Assembly (NCBI RefSeq): GCF_004363725.1
Contig: NZ_SNZF01000006.1
Coordinates: 62,001 to 126,000 of the forward strand
Source: Aquamicrobium defluvii
GTDB lineage: Bacteria; Pseudomonadota; Alphaproteobacteria; Rhizobiales; Rhizobiaceae
DNA: 64,000 nucleotides
Direction: 5' to 3'
Position numbers and translations under genes: made by a program. The notes below the pieces were generated by a model, which was given only the letters and a program-made list of their open reading frames with translations, was not told the DNA's origin and did not search any database. This document shows, piece by piece, positions 43,818-52,529 of the stretch. Each line of letters begins with the position of its first letter. Position 1 is the first letter of the stretch.

Positions 43818-45239
43818 ATGAACCTCCATGTGACAGGCACGCAAGCGGCGGCTGACGGTTTCGTCTGCCGCGCCACGGACAGCCTGTGGACGGCCATCGA
43901 ACGCGCGCTCGACAACGGGTTCGGGCTGGTCTTCGTGACCGGCGGCGATGGCGAGGCATTGGGCCGCCTGACGCTCGGCGACCTGCGGCAGGCGTTGCGC
44001 GAGGGCGCGCATCTCGGCAACGCCAGCCTTAGCGGGATCGTCAGGCCCGGCAGCCTCGACGATGCGGATTCGCCCGTTGCGCCGGTGCTGGATGCGCGGC
44101 GGCGCATTGTCGGCATCGAGAAGCGGCCGGGCGCTGCGTTCCTGCCGGTGGCCGAGCCCGATCTTTCCCATGCCGAACTGCGCAATCTCATGGATGCGTT
44201 CCTCTCGACATGGATTTCCTCGACCGGCGATTACATCACGCGGTTCGAAACCTCCTTCGCCGCGCGCACCGGCATGAGCCACGGCGTCGCCACCTCCAAC
44301 GGCACGGTGTCCCTGCATCTGGCGCTGGCCGCACTCGGCATCGGCCCCGGCGACGAGGTGATCGTGCCGGACCTGACCTTCGCCGCCTCGGCCAATGTGG
44401 TCATCCACCTTGGCGCAACGCCGGTACTGGTCGATGGCGATCCGCTGACCTGGTGCGTTTCGCCCGAGGCCATAGAGCGCGCGATCACGCCGCGCACGCG
44501 GGCGGTGATGCCGGTGCATGTGTTCGGCCGGCCGGCTCCGATGACCGAAATCCGCGACCTCGCGCTGCGGCACGGCCTGTTCGTCATCGAGGATTGCGCG
44601 GAGGCCCATGGCGCAAGCTATGACGGCCAGCCGGTCGGATCGTTCTCGGATGTGGCCAGCTTCTCCTTCTTCGCCAACAAGATCGTCACTACCGGTGAAG
44701 GCGGCATCTGCGTGACAAACGACGCCGACCTCGCCCGGCGCATGCGGATGCTGCGCGACCACGGCATGCGCCCGGAGCGCCGCTACTGGCACGAGGAAGC
44801 GGGCTATAATTTCCGCATGACCAATCTCCAGGCATCGATCGGCTGCGCCCAGCTCGACCGCATGGACGCCTTCCTGAACATGCGCCGCAAGGTGCATGAG
44901 GGCTATGAGGCGGCGCTCGGGCACCTGCCGGGCATCGCCTTCCCGCCACCCATGCCGTCAAGGCATGCGCCGGTGACGTGGTTCTCCTGCGCGCTGGTGC
45001 CGGCGGAAGCGCGGCCACGGCTCATCGAGGCGTGCAGGCAGGCGAACATCGACCTGCGGCCTTTCTTCCACGGCCTCTCCTCCATGCCGGCCTACCGGCG
45101 CTATGCCCGGAAATGTCCGGAAAGCGCGCGGCTTTCGGCCTGCGGCATCAACCTGCCGACCTCACGCAAGGTGGACGCACAGACGACCGCGCGGATTGCC
45201 GAAATTTTTGCGAGCGTGCTCACGGGAGGTGGGGGCTGA
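43818..45239 (+). CDS. DegT/StrS aminotransferase with N-terminal CBS-like region
   Basis: 473 aa. Residues ~1-105 look like one full and one partial CBS module (FVCRATDSLWTAIERALDNG, GRLTLGDLRQAL, APVLDARRRIVGI). Residues ~110-470 form a DegT/DnrJ/EryC1/StrS sugar aminotransferase with VATSNGTVSLHLAL, FFANKIVTTGEGG (PLP lysine Lys288) and GYNFRMTNLQA. These enzymes transaminate keto-sugar nucleotides. The extra CBS-like part may sense a nucleotide or regulate activity. Its stop overlaps the start of a RIME-like repeat. Substrate is unknown; a keto-heptose or 4-keto-mannose nucleotide fits the neighbours. Confidence 0.88.
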   Translation: MNLHVTGTQAAADGFVCRATDSLWTAIERALDNGFGLVFVTGGDGEALGRLTLGDLRQALREGAHLGNASLSGIVRPGSLDDADSPVAPVLDARRRIVGIEKRPGAAFLPVAEPDLSHAELRNLMDAFLSTWISSTGDYITRFETSFAARTGMSHGVATSNGTVSLHLALAALGIGPGDEVIVPDLTFAASANVVIHLGATPVLVDGDPLTWCVSPEAIERAITPRTRAVMPVHVFGRPAPMTEIRDLALRHGLFVIEDCAEAHGASYDGQPVGSFSDVASFSFFANKIVTTGEGGICVTNDADLARRMRMLRDHGMRPERRYWHEEAGYNFRMTNLQASIGCAQLDRMDAFLNMRRKVHEGYEAALGHLPGIAFPPPMPSRHAPVTWFSCALVPAEARPRLIEACRQANIDLRPFFHGLSSMPAYRRYARKCPESARLSACGINLPTSRKVDAQTTARIAEIFASVLTGGGG

Positions 45240-45339
45240 AGCGCGCCGCGATCTTCGCGATCGCTCCTTGCGCTTTAAGCTCTTGTTTTTACGCATGTCG
45301 TCATCCCGAAACCGGTTCCCACTTTCGGGCGACATGCTT
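45239..45339. repeat. RIME-like palindromic element, copy A
   Basis: About 101 bp, ~90% identical to 61545-61645, with a 40-bp identical core. It contains two palindromes: AAGCGC/GCGCTT (45239-45244, 45270-45275) and a nested GCATGTCG...CCCGAAA / TTTCGGG-CGACATGC (45293-45337). Two large palindromes of about 100 bp are the hallmark of RIME elements of rhizobia. It starts inside the DegT stop codon. Confidence 0.8.
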
Positions 45340-45353
45340 TGGAGCGAGGCGCC

Positions 45354-46787
45354 ATGATCGCACGGCTCTGCATGGCTCTGGCCGGGCTGCTCGGCGTGAC
45401 CGCCGCGTGGAGCGCCGACCTTCAATGGGGCGTGAACGGTCACCCCTTCACGGCCTATCCCGACATCTCCTTCGAGCAGCAGCTCGACTATGTGCGCGAT
45501 CTGGGCATGACATCCTACCGGGTGAACGTTTCCAGCCTCGACCATATTGCCGGGCTGGCGGCGCTGGTGAAGCAGGCAAAGGCGCGCGGCATCGACATCT
45601 TGCCGGTGATCACGCCCGATCTCGACCTCGACGCGGAGACGGCCGGCGATCTCTACGCAAAGTCCTACGCCATGGCGGTGACGCTGGTGTCGCGCTTCAG
45701 GGACGACATACGCGTGTGGGAGCTCGGCAACGAGATGGAAATCCACGCGCTGATCACGGCCTGCGAGATGCGCGACGACGGCACGCAATACGACTGTTCG
45801 TGGGGGACGGCCGGGGGCGACGATCCTTCGCATTATTTCACGCCGCGATGGAAGCAGGTGAGCGCCGTGCTGCGCGGCCTCTCCGACGGAGCCGAGGCGG
45901 CGGACCCCACGATCCGCAAGGCGATGGGCACCGCCGGCTGGGGCCACACCGGGGCCTTCGAGCGCATGAAGGCGGACGGCATCGACTGGGACATATCGGT
46001 CTGGCACCATTATGGCGACGACCTGAAACGGCCGCTCGAATATCTCAGGCAGTTCGGCAAGCCGGTCTGGATCACCGAGTTCAACCGTTCCAGCGAAAAG
46101 GGCGAGCAGGACCAGGCCGACGGGCTGCTGGACATGATGCGCCAGTTTCGCGACCTGCGGGCCGAATACCGCATCGAGGCCGCCCACATCTACGAGCTTC
46201 TGGACGAGCCCTACTGGGCACCGAGCTTCGAGGCGGTGATGGGCCTCGTGCGCCTGCGCAAGACGGAGGACGGCAGATGGACGCCGGACGGTGTCAAGCT
46301 GGCCTACGGCACGGCCAGGGGGTTCATCGCGGGAGGCGGCAATGCGGAAGCCCTGACGACCGCGCCACCCGCCGCCGCCGGTTGCGACCGGAAGTCGCTG
46401 AACAGCACCGTGGTCAATCGTGCCAATCAGGTGGCCTATCTCTATTGCCTCGCCCTGCACCGCCTGCCGACCCCTGCCGAGCAATGGCGCGATTCACTGG
46501 CAATGAAACGCGGACAGGGCATCACCGAAATGCTGGCAAAGCTTATGGAGACGCGCGAGTTCCGGCAGGCGCAACCCGTCGAGCGCATGACGAACGCGGA
46601 TTACATAAAGGGCATCTATATGCTGCTGCTCGGGCGCGAGCCCGATGGCCGGGGCCTGTCGGATTATCTTGCCCGCCTCGGCCGCCGCGAGCTGACGCCG
46701 CTGCAACTGGCGCTGGAACTCGCCGGCTCGGACGAGTTCCGCGCGGCCCATCCGCTGCTGTTTTCAGAAATCAAGGCGCAACCTTAA
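45354..46787 (+). CDS. Secreted glycoside hydrolase with DUF4214-like C-terminus
   Basis: 477 aa. A signal peptide (MIARLCMALAGLLG, cut near WSA-DLQW) precedes a TIM-barrel domain (~25-330) with VWELGNEMEIH (probable acid/base Glu) and WITEFNRSSEKG (probable nucleophile Glu), as in clan A hydrolases such as GH39. Residues ~370-470 resemble DUF4214 repeats (YLYCLALHRLPTPAEQW, YIKGIYMLLLGREPDGRGL). GGAG lies 10 bp before the start. Such enzymes in exopolysaccharide loci trim or release polymer in the periplasm. It begins 15 bp after the RIME-like element and shares a TTAA with the convergent glycosyltransferase stop. Confidence 0.83.
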   Translation: MIARLCMALAGLLGVTAAWSADLQWGVNGHPFTAYPDISFEQQLDYVRDLGMTSYRVNVSSLDHIAGLAALVKQAKARGIDILPVITPDLDLDAETAGDLYAKSYAMAVTLVSRFRDDIRVWELGNEMEIHALITACEMRDDGTQYDCSWGTAGGDDPSHYFTPRWKQVSAVLRGLSDGAEAADPTIRKAMGTAGWGHTGAFERMKADGIDWDISVWHHYGDDLKRPLEYLRQFGKPVWITEFNRSSEKGEQDQADGLLDMMRQFRDLRAEYRIEAAHIYELLDEPYWAPSFEAVMGLVRLRKTEDGRWTPDGVKLAYGTARGFIAGGGNAEALTTAPPAAAGCDRKSLNSTVVNRANQVAYLYCLALHRLPTPAEQWRDSLAMKRGQGITEMLAKLMETREFRQAQPVERMTNADYIKGIYMLLLGREPDGRGLSDYLARLGRRELTPLQLALELAGSDEFRAAHPLLFSEIKAQP

Positions 46788-48016
46788 GTCCGCGTGGACG
46801 GCAGCGAGGCCATGGCCTGCAATATCTCGCGGTCGAAACGCGCCTCCGAAAAACGCTCGGCATTGAAGTGGCAGGCGAGCGGCGTGACCGTCGCTTCGTT
46901 GGCCTCGAAATGTTCGATCGCCTCGGTGAGGCTTTGCGCGTCCTGACGGGAGAAAAGCACGCCGGTCGGCTTTCGCGCCTGCCCGAGCGGCCTCACGATG
47001 TCGGCGGCGCCCCCCCGGCCGAAGGCGATCAGCGGCGTTCCGCAGAACTGCGCCTCGGCCAGCGTGATGCCGAAGTCCTCGCAGCCGGCGAACACCATCG
47101 CACGCGCATGGGCGATATGGCTTACATAGTCCTTGCGCGGCAGATGGCCGGTGAAGCTGATATTGGGACCGGCGCGCGAGCGCAGATGCTTCGACTGCGC
47201 CTCGTCGCCCACCACCACGAGGCGCCGCGACGGCATGCGGGTGAAAGCGTCGATGACGACATCCAGCCGCTTGTAGGGCGCGTGGAAGGCGGCGGTGACG
47301 TAGTAATCCTCCTTGGCCGGCACATAGTAGAGCTCGCCCGTGGGCACCGGCGGATGGACAACCATGGCCTCGCGCCCATAGATGCGCCGGATGCGCGAGC
47401 GCACATAGCTCGAATTGGCCAGCATCAGGTCCGGCCCGTGGGCCGTGCGCATGTCCCACATGCGCAGCTTGTGCAGCAGGTAGCGGAAGGCGAGGCCCTT
47501 CGGCCCGAAGCCGAACCGGCCCTGCCGGAGGTAGGAGAACTGCTCGTCCCACGCATAGCGGATGGGGCTGTGGACGTAGCACAGATGCGGCTGGTCCGGC
47601 CGGGTCAGCACCCCTCTGGAGAAGGCCGCCGAGGACGAGATGACGGCATCGTAGCCGGTGACGTCGAACTGCTCGATTAGGAACGGGCAGAGGAAGAACA
47701 GCGCCCGGTGATATTTGCGCACCAGCGGCAGCCTGTTGGCGACCGAGGTGTGGAAGGTCACATCGGGGAAATATTCCTCCTTCACCTCGCGCGGGAGGAA
47801 GTCGAACAGGGTGAAGACCTCCGCGTTCGGAAACACGGCGCATATGCGCGCCAGCACCCGTTCGCCGCCGCGAAAATTCGGGCACCAGTCATGGACCACG
47901 GCGATGCGCGCGTTGCGGTCGACCGCAGGCGCGTGAAGTTCGCTGTCGGCCGGCCCTTCCCACTGTGCGTCGAGACGCGCAACGCGCGCCCATTCGGTCT
48001 GGCGTGCCTGATGCAT
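46784..48016 (-). CDS. Glycosyltransferase family 4
   Basis: 410 aa GT-B enzyme from MHQARQTEWARV; M at 48034 is an alternative. N-terminal acceptor half with RIAVVHDWCPNFRGGERVL, C-terminal donor half with FHAPYKRLDVVIDAF, VVVGDE and the catalytic-loop ECEDFGITLAEAQ-type motif (here CEDFGITLAEAQ). Nucleotide-sugar dependent, on the cytoplasmic face. Its stop overlaps the stop of the glycosidase by three bases. Close to WcaI/mannosyltransferase-like family 4 enzymes; sugar unknown. Confidence 0.87.
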   Translation of the reverse strand: MHQARQTEWARVARLDAQWEGPADSELHAPAVDRNARIAVVHDWCPNFRGGERVLARICAVFPNAEVFTLFDFLPREVKEEYFPDVTFHTSVANRLPLVRKYHRALFFLCPFLIEQFDVTGYDAVISSSAAFSRGVLTRPDQPHLCYVHSPIRYAWDEQFSYLRQGRFGFGPKGLAFRYLLHKLRMWDMRTAHGPDLMLANSSYVRSRIRRIYGREAMVVHPPVPTGELYYVPAKEDYYVTAAFHAPYKRLDVVIDAFTRMPSRRLVVVGDEAQSKHLRSRAGPNISFTGHLPRKDYVSHIAHARAMVFAGCEDFGITLAEAQFCGTPLIAFGRGGAADIVRPLGQARKPTGVLFSRQDAQSLTEAIEHFEANEATVTPLACHFNAERFSEARFDREILQAMASLPSTRT

Positions 48017-48282
48017 GACGGAAACCCACCCCATTCGAGCGCCCGTTCCGCGAAGGGCGTGAGCCCGAGTTTCCTATGGGGCAAGGTGAAGGAACAAGCT
48101 GGTCTAATGGCGTGAAGGGTGAAGAACGGCGATGCCGGCACAGCCCAAAGGCGTAAAGCCGCTACCTCCATGGAGCTATGAACGCCGCAACCGACACCTT
48201 ATTAGCAGGCTGTTTCCCGCGCCCGCGACAACTAGGATCGTTGCCGGCGACAGTGTGCCTCGGGGCAAGGGGGAAGCGTATA

Positions 48283-49158
48283 ATGGCACTTTCACATGCG
48301 GTGATCATCCCGACCTATGGACGCCGGGAAGTTCTGGCCCGCCTGCTCCAGTGGCTTGGAAAGCAGAGCAGATTGCCGGACGAGGTCATCATCTCGACGA
48401 CGGACGAGACGCAGGTTCCCGATGTCGGGACGCGCTTTCCCGTCCGCACGGTGTTCGGCGTCAAATGCATTGCGGCGCAGCGCAATCGCGGTCTTGAGAT
48501 GGCGCTCGGGCGCTTCGATTTCATCACCTATCTCGACGACGACCTGATCCCCGCGACGGACTATCTGGAACGCGCCGGCCGCGCGCTGGCGCAGAACCCG
48601 GACTGGGCGGTGGTGATGGGCAATATCATATGGGATGGCGCGACGACCGGGGAAATCCCGTGGGCGGACGGGGTGGAGGCGCTGCGCACGGCCGAAGCCC
48701 GCGGAAAGGCAGACAGCCGCGCGTTCGATCAGGTGGGCGCGCAAGGCGGCAACATGACGATCCGCACAGCGATGATCGGCGACCTGCGCTTCGACGAGCG
48801 GCTGGCGCTCTACAGCTGGCAGGAGGATATCGACTTCACCACCCAGCTTGGTCGGCGCGGCAGGGTGGTCTGCCTGCCGGCCATCCGCAGCGTTCACATG
48901 GCGGTCAGAGGCGGGCGCGTCAGCGGCATGCGCTTCGGCTATTCGCAGGTCGCCAACCCCGTCTACCTGCTGCGCAAGGGCACGATGCCCGCCGGCTTCG
49001 CGCTGAAGCTGATGGCGCGCAACATCGCCGCCAACACCGTGCGCAGCATCCGCCCCGAAACCCACATAGACCGGCGCGGGCGCCTGCGCGGCAACCTCAT
49101 GGCCCTCGGCCATCTGCTGAAGGGGCGCGTCGATCCGGAATACATCCTCGAAATCTAG
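48283..49158 (+). CDS. Glycosyltransferase family 2
   Basis: 291 aa GT-A enzyme. Starts MALSHAVIIPTYGRREVLARLL with AAGGGGGA upstream; a longer frame from 48178 is rejected. Has the DXD region FITYLDDDLIPA and GGNMTIRT, SWQEDIDFTTQLG acceptor-site motifs. No membrane segment, so it adds one sugar to the lipid-linked intermediate at the inner membrane. Sixteen bases separate it from the ExoF-like gene, in one operon. Confidence 0.87.
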   Translation: MALSHAVIIPTYGRREVLARLLQWLGKQSRLPDEVIISTTDETQVPDVGTRFPVRTVFGVKCIAAQRNRGLEMALGRFDFITYLDDDLIPATDYLERAGRALAQNPDWAVVMGNIIWDGATTGEIPWADGVEALRTAEARGKADSRAFDQVGAQGGNMTIRTAMIGDLRFDERLALYSWQEDIDFTTQLGRRGRVVCLPAIRSVHMAVRGGRVSGMRFGYSQVANPVYLLRKGTMPAGFALKLMARNIAANTVRSIRPETHIDRRGRLRGNLMALGHLLKGRVDPEYILEI

Positions 49159-49174
49159 CGACGGAACAGGAACC

Positions 49175-50563
49175 ATGCTGCGCTTCACCCCGATCATCTC
49201 ATCGCGTCCCGGCACCTTCCTGTCGATCTGCGTGGCCTCGGCCACGCTTGTGCTTGGCGCTGGACCCACCCATGGCGAAGACTACCGGCTGGGTGCGCAG
49301 GACAAGATCCGCGTCAAGGTCTACGAATGGCGCGCCTCGCGCGACACCGTGTTCGAATGGACCGCGCTCAACGACGTGTTCATCGTCAGCGCCTCAGGCT
49401 CGCTCTCGCTGCCGCTGGCCGGCGAAGTCGATGCGGCCGGGCGCACCACCGCGGAGCTTGCCGGCATCATCGGCGACAGCCTCGTGCGCAACATGGGGCT
49501 TGGCCGCAAGCCCGACACCGCCGTCGAAGTGGTGCAGTACCGCCCCTTCTACATTCTGGGGCAGGTCACCCAGTCCGGCGAATTCGCCTATCGTCCCGGC
49601 CTGACCGTGATGCAGGCGCTGGGCATCGCCGGCGGCATCAAGGTGCGCGAGGAGCGCATGGACCGCTACGAGCGCGAGATCATCCAGGGGCAGGGCGAAG
49701 CGAAGCTGATCGGGCTCAGCAAGATCAACCTGCTGGCGCGCAAGGCGCGGCTGGAGGCGGAACTGGCGCAGGCCATCGCTATCGACTTCCCGCCGCAACT
49801 TGCCGCACTTCGCGACGACAGCGAGGTCGCCCTGCTGATGAGGCAGGAGGAATCCATCTTCAAGGCGCGCAAGGAAGGTCTTGAGACGCAGGTGCGGGCC
49901 CTGAGCAACCTGCGCGACTTCCTCGAAAAGGAAGTGACCTCGCTCGGGGCGCAGCTGGTGTTCCTCGACAAGCAGATCGAGCTTGTCCAGAAGGAACTGG
50001 GCAGCGTGTCTTCGCTGGTGCAGCGCGGGCTTGCCGCCGCCCCCCGGGAGCTTTCCCTCGAACGCGCGCTGGCGCAGATACAGAGCGAGCGGCTTGCCGC
50101 CGAAACCAGCCTGCTGCGCAGCCGGCAGGAAATCAGCCGGACCGAAATCCAGATCATCGAATTGCAGGATTCGCGGCGCAACGAGATCACCGGCGCGCTG
50201 CGCGACACGCAGGTGGAACTCGACGCGCTCGACCGCAAGGCCGAGACCACCGCGCGGCTGATCTTCGAATCGGAACTGGCCGCGCCGCGCCTGATGGCCC
50301 GCCGCGCCAGCATGGAGCAGGCCGAGCCGCTCTATACGATCTACAGGCCGGCTGCCGACGGAACCGTATCCGAAATCGAGGCGACCATGGCGACCCCGGT
50401 GCTGCCGGGCGATACGGTGAAGGTCGAGATCCCGATGCCGCCGGAGTACCTGAAGGCGATCGGCAGCGCGACGGATGGCGGGCCGGGAACCTCGGCCATC
50501 GGCCCCACCTCGCTGGAGGTGGGTTCCGCCGACATTGCCGGCGGCAGTTCCACGGCTCGATAA
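49175..50563 (+). CDS. Polysaccharide export (OPX) protein, ExoF-like
   Basis: 462 aa. N-terminal signal segment (~15-33), then the export domain GEDYRLGAQDKIRVKVYEW and SLSLPLAGEVDAAGRTTAELAGIIGDSL, a SLBB region (PFYILGQVTQSGEFAYRPGLTVMQALGIAGG), then a long coiled-coil (~180-380, alternating charged heptads), and a second beta domain at the end. The long helical insertion is the ExoF arrangement in rhizobia. It acts with the ExoP-like chain-length protein to export exopolysaccharide. AGGAAC precedes the start; converges with the polymerase gene nine bases away. Confidence 0.88.
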   Translation: MLRFTPIISSRPGTFLSICVASATLVLGAGPTHGEDYRLGAQDKIRVKVYEWRASRDTVFEWTALNDVFIVSASGSLSLPLAGEVDAAGRTTAELAGIIGDSLVRNMGLGRKPDTAVEVVQYRPFYILGQVTQSGEFAYRPGLTVMQALGIAGGIKVREERMDRYEREIIQGQGEAKLIGLSKINLLARKARLEAELAQAIAIDFPPQLAALRDDSEVALLMRQEESIFKARKEGLETQVRALSNLRDFLEKEVTSLGAQLVFLDKQIELVQKELGSVSSLVQRGLAAAPRELSLERALAQIQSERLAAETSLLRSRQEISRTEIQIIELQDSRRNEITGALRDTQVELDALDRKAETTARLIFESELAAPRLMARRASMEQAEPLYTIYRPAADGTVSEIEATMATPVLPGDTVKVEIPMPPEYLKAIGSATDGGPGTSAIGPTSLEVGSADIAGGSSTAR

Positions 50564-50572
50564 AAAAGACCG

Positions 50573-52006
50573 TTACCCCGACGCCGGAAGCAGCGGGCCG
50601 GGCTGGCCGAACGCCTGCCCGTGCGGCGGCGGGCTCACCCATATGCGCGCGCAGCAGGCCATCACCACCGCCAGCGGCACAAAGAACCCCATGCCCGGAT
50701 CGGCAAGGCCGCCGGCGAGCGATGCCGCCAGCAGCGAGGCCAGCGCGCCTGCCCGCGCGCTCGCCATGATCGCATCCGCCTCGGCGTCGACAGCGCGCCG
50801 CGCCCGGCCGGGCAGCCACAGCAGCGCCGCCAGCAGCATGGCGATCAGCGTCGCGCCGACCACGCCGAGCTGCGACAGCACCGCGATCGGCCAGCTCGAC
50901 GCGCGCGAGCTTCCGAGGCCGATGCCGAGCCCGCTGGTGTCGAAGAAAGCCTGCATGCTCTTGTAGTTCCAGTAGGCGCGCTCCTGCCCGGAAGCGGAGG
51001 CCATCTTGTGGGTGACCATCTGGTCGATGAGCCGCAGCAGCGGCTCGAAGAACTGCGCGCTCCAGAGGCTGACGGCCATCACCGCGAGGCAAAGGAAGGC
51101 CATCACCGCCACCAGAAGGACGTCCTGCCGGGTGGGCCTGGCCGAGGCCAGCGAGCGGGCGAGCGACAGCGCCACGGGAATGCCGATCAATGCAAGCCCG
51201 ACATAGGCCGTCGTCGAGGTGGACAACAGGAGCAGCAGGAACAGCGCCGCTGCAATCGCTGCCGCGAAACGTGAGTTCGTCCTGCGCCAGTAGGTGTAGC
51301 TGAAGGCCAGCCCGGCCAGCGACACCGCGCCGAAGGTGGACGCCTCCGAATAGGAGCCGGCGATGCGCCAGAAGCCGCCCTCCCTGGTGAGCGTGAGCAT
51401 CGCATAGCTGGCGGTGCGGATCGGGGCCAGCACGTCCCCCGCCCCCGCCATCTTGCCGGCGAGGTCCAGCACGCCCATGGCCGTGTGCAGCCCGAACCAG
51501 AGGAAGAACCCCCGCTTGACGTCGACAAGCGCTTCCCGGCGGCGCAGCAGCAGGCAAAGGGCGACGAAGACGAGAACCCCGAGCGTGAAATAGGCGGTCT
51601 GGGTGACATTCGCGGAGGACGGCCCGAGCGCCGTCTCATAGACGCCGCGGCTGGTGCGCGATGCGATGAAGACGCTGGTCTGCCCCGCAAACAGCCTCGG
51701 AAACAGGATCGCTCCGATCAGCGCATGGAACATCAGCACCACGATCACCGGGGCGGCGCCGATACGGCTGAAAACCGCCGCCAGTTCACGCCAGATGCCC
51801 TTGCGCGCCACGGCCGTCACCAGAAGCAGCACGGCAAAGACCGTGTAGATCTGCGGCGAAGACCCGCCGAGCGCGGAGAGCGTTCCGATGGCCGTGGCTC
51901 CGAAGGCAAGCGAAGCCATGAAGGCCACGACCATCGACCACCCCATGAGACGCACGAAAACGACGATGCACGCGCACACGACGATCCCGGCGACCGAGGG
52001 CTGCAT
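50573..52006 (-). CDS. O-antigen polymerase/ligase-like membrane protein (Wzy/ExoQ type)
   Basis: 477 aa with about twelve hydrophobic segments and the long periplasmic loop between about residues 290 and 350 (AQFFEPLLRLIDQMVTHKMAS ... GLGIGLGSSRASSWPIAVL in parts). LGIGLGSSR is the O-antigen-polymerase-like motif. It joins repeat units at the periplasmic face. Divergent from the small membrane protein gene at 52149 across a 142-bp promoter gap. Confidence 0.82.
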   Translation of the reverse strand: MQPSVAGIVVCACIVVFVRLMGWSMVVAFMASLAFGATAIGTLSALGGSSPQIYTVFAVLLLVTAVARKGIWRELAAVFSRIGAAPVIVVLMFHALIGAILFPRLFAGQTSVFIASRTSRGVYETALGPSSANVTQTAYFTLGVLVFVALCLLLRRREALVDVKRGFFLWFGLHTAMGVLDLAGKMAGAGDVLAPIRTASYAMLTLTREGGFWRIAGSYSEASTFGAVSLAGLAFSYTYWRRTNSRFAAAIAAALFLLLLLSTSTTAYVGLALIGIPVALSLARSLASARPTRQDVLLVAVMAFLCLAVMAVSLWSAQFFEPLLRLIDQMVTHKMASASGQERAYWNYKSMQAFFDTSGLGIGLGSSRASSWPIAVLSQLGVVGATLIAMLLAALLWLPGRARRAVDAEADAIMASARAGALASLLAASLAGGLADPGMGFFVPLAVVMACCARIWVSPPPHGQAFGQPGPLLPASG

Positions 52007-52148
52007 GGCCTTTCAGCCCCCGCAGGCCGCGATGCGACCGTATCCGGCGCGCCCTGTGGCGTTAAAACCCACTTCACAGATGGCGGCGAGTCTGGTTGTT
52101 TCTGCAAGAGGCGGGTCACGATGCAAATGCAACACGAAGGAGAGCTGT

Positions 52149-52529
52149 GTGACCCTGGCACTCATCGCGGTCGGCGCGGCTGGGATTTTCATCGGCGCAC
52201 GTTTCCTCGCGCCTGCAATCCTCGTCTTCACGCTCATCGTGGTCATGGTGTCGATCCTGACCGGCGTCTTCCTCGGTTCGTCGCTCAAGCTCATCTTCCT
52301 CAGAACCCTTTACCTGATCCTGACCTTGCAGGGGTGCTACCTGATCGGCCTCGGCCTCACGGTGCTCACCCATCGCAGGACGGACAATCGCAGCACGGAC
52401 ACCGGGGGCAGGACCGACATCGACACCGCTTCCGACAGCGATCCGGATCGGCCCGGCCGGCCATCGGCACGGCAGGCCGGCCTCAGGAAGCCCGGTCGAA
52501 CTTCATCACCGCGCCGGCCGTCCGGATGA
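52149..52529 (+). CDS. Small membrane protein, possible ExoX-like modulator
   Basis: 126 aa with a GTG start and GGAGAG upstream; too short for certainty. Two to three hydrophobic segments (MTLALIAVGAAGIFIGARF, ILVFTLIVVMVSILTGVFLG, LYLILTLQGCYLIGLGLTVL) are followed by a polar Asp/Arg/Ser-rich tail. It overlaps the 3' end of the convergent initiating transferase by 47 bp. In rhizobia the short inner-membrane protein ExoX sits by exoY and lowers exopolysaccharide output; position and size fit but the sequence does not prove it. Confidence 0.65.
   Translation: MTLALIAVGAAGIFIGARFLAPAILVFTLIVVMVSILTGVFLGSSLKLIFLRTLYLILTLQGCYLIGLGLTVLTHRRTDNRSTDTGGRTDIDTASDSDPDRPGRPSARQAGLRKPGRTSSPRRPSG

Noticed and set aside
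45239..45339. Insertion sequence or its remnant
   Set aside because: No transposase, no target duplication seen, and the structure is a nested palindrome shared with another intergenic site, as in RIME-type elements.
44978..47680. Plus-strand frame of 900 codons across the DegT end, the glycosidase and the next glycosyltransferase
   Set aside because: It runs out of frame through three recognised genes and across a RIME-like element, with an arginine-rich composition typical of shadow frames.
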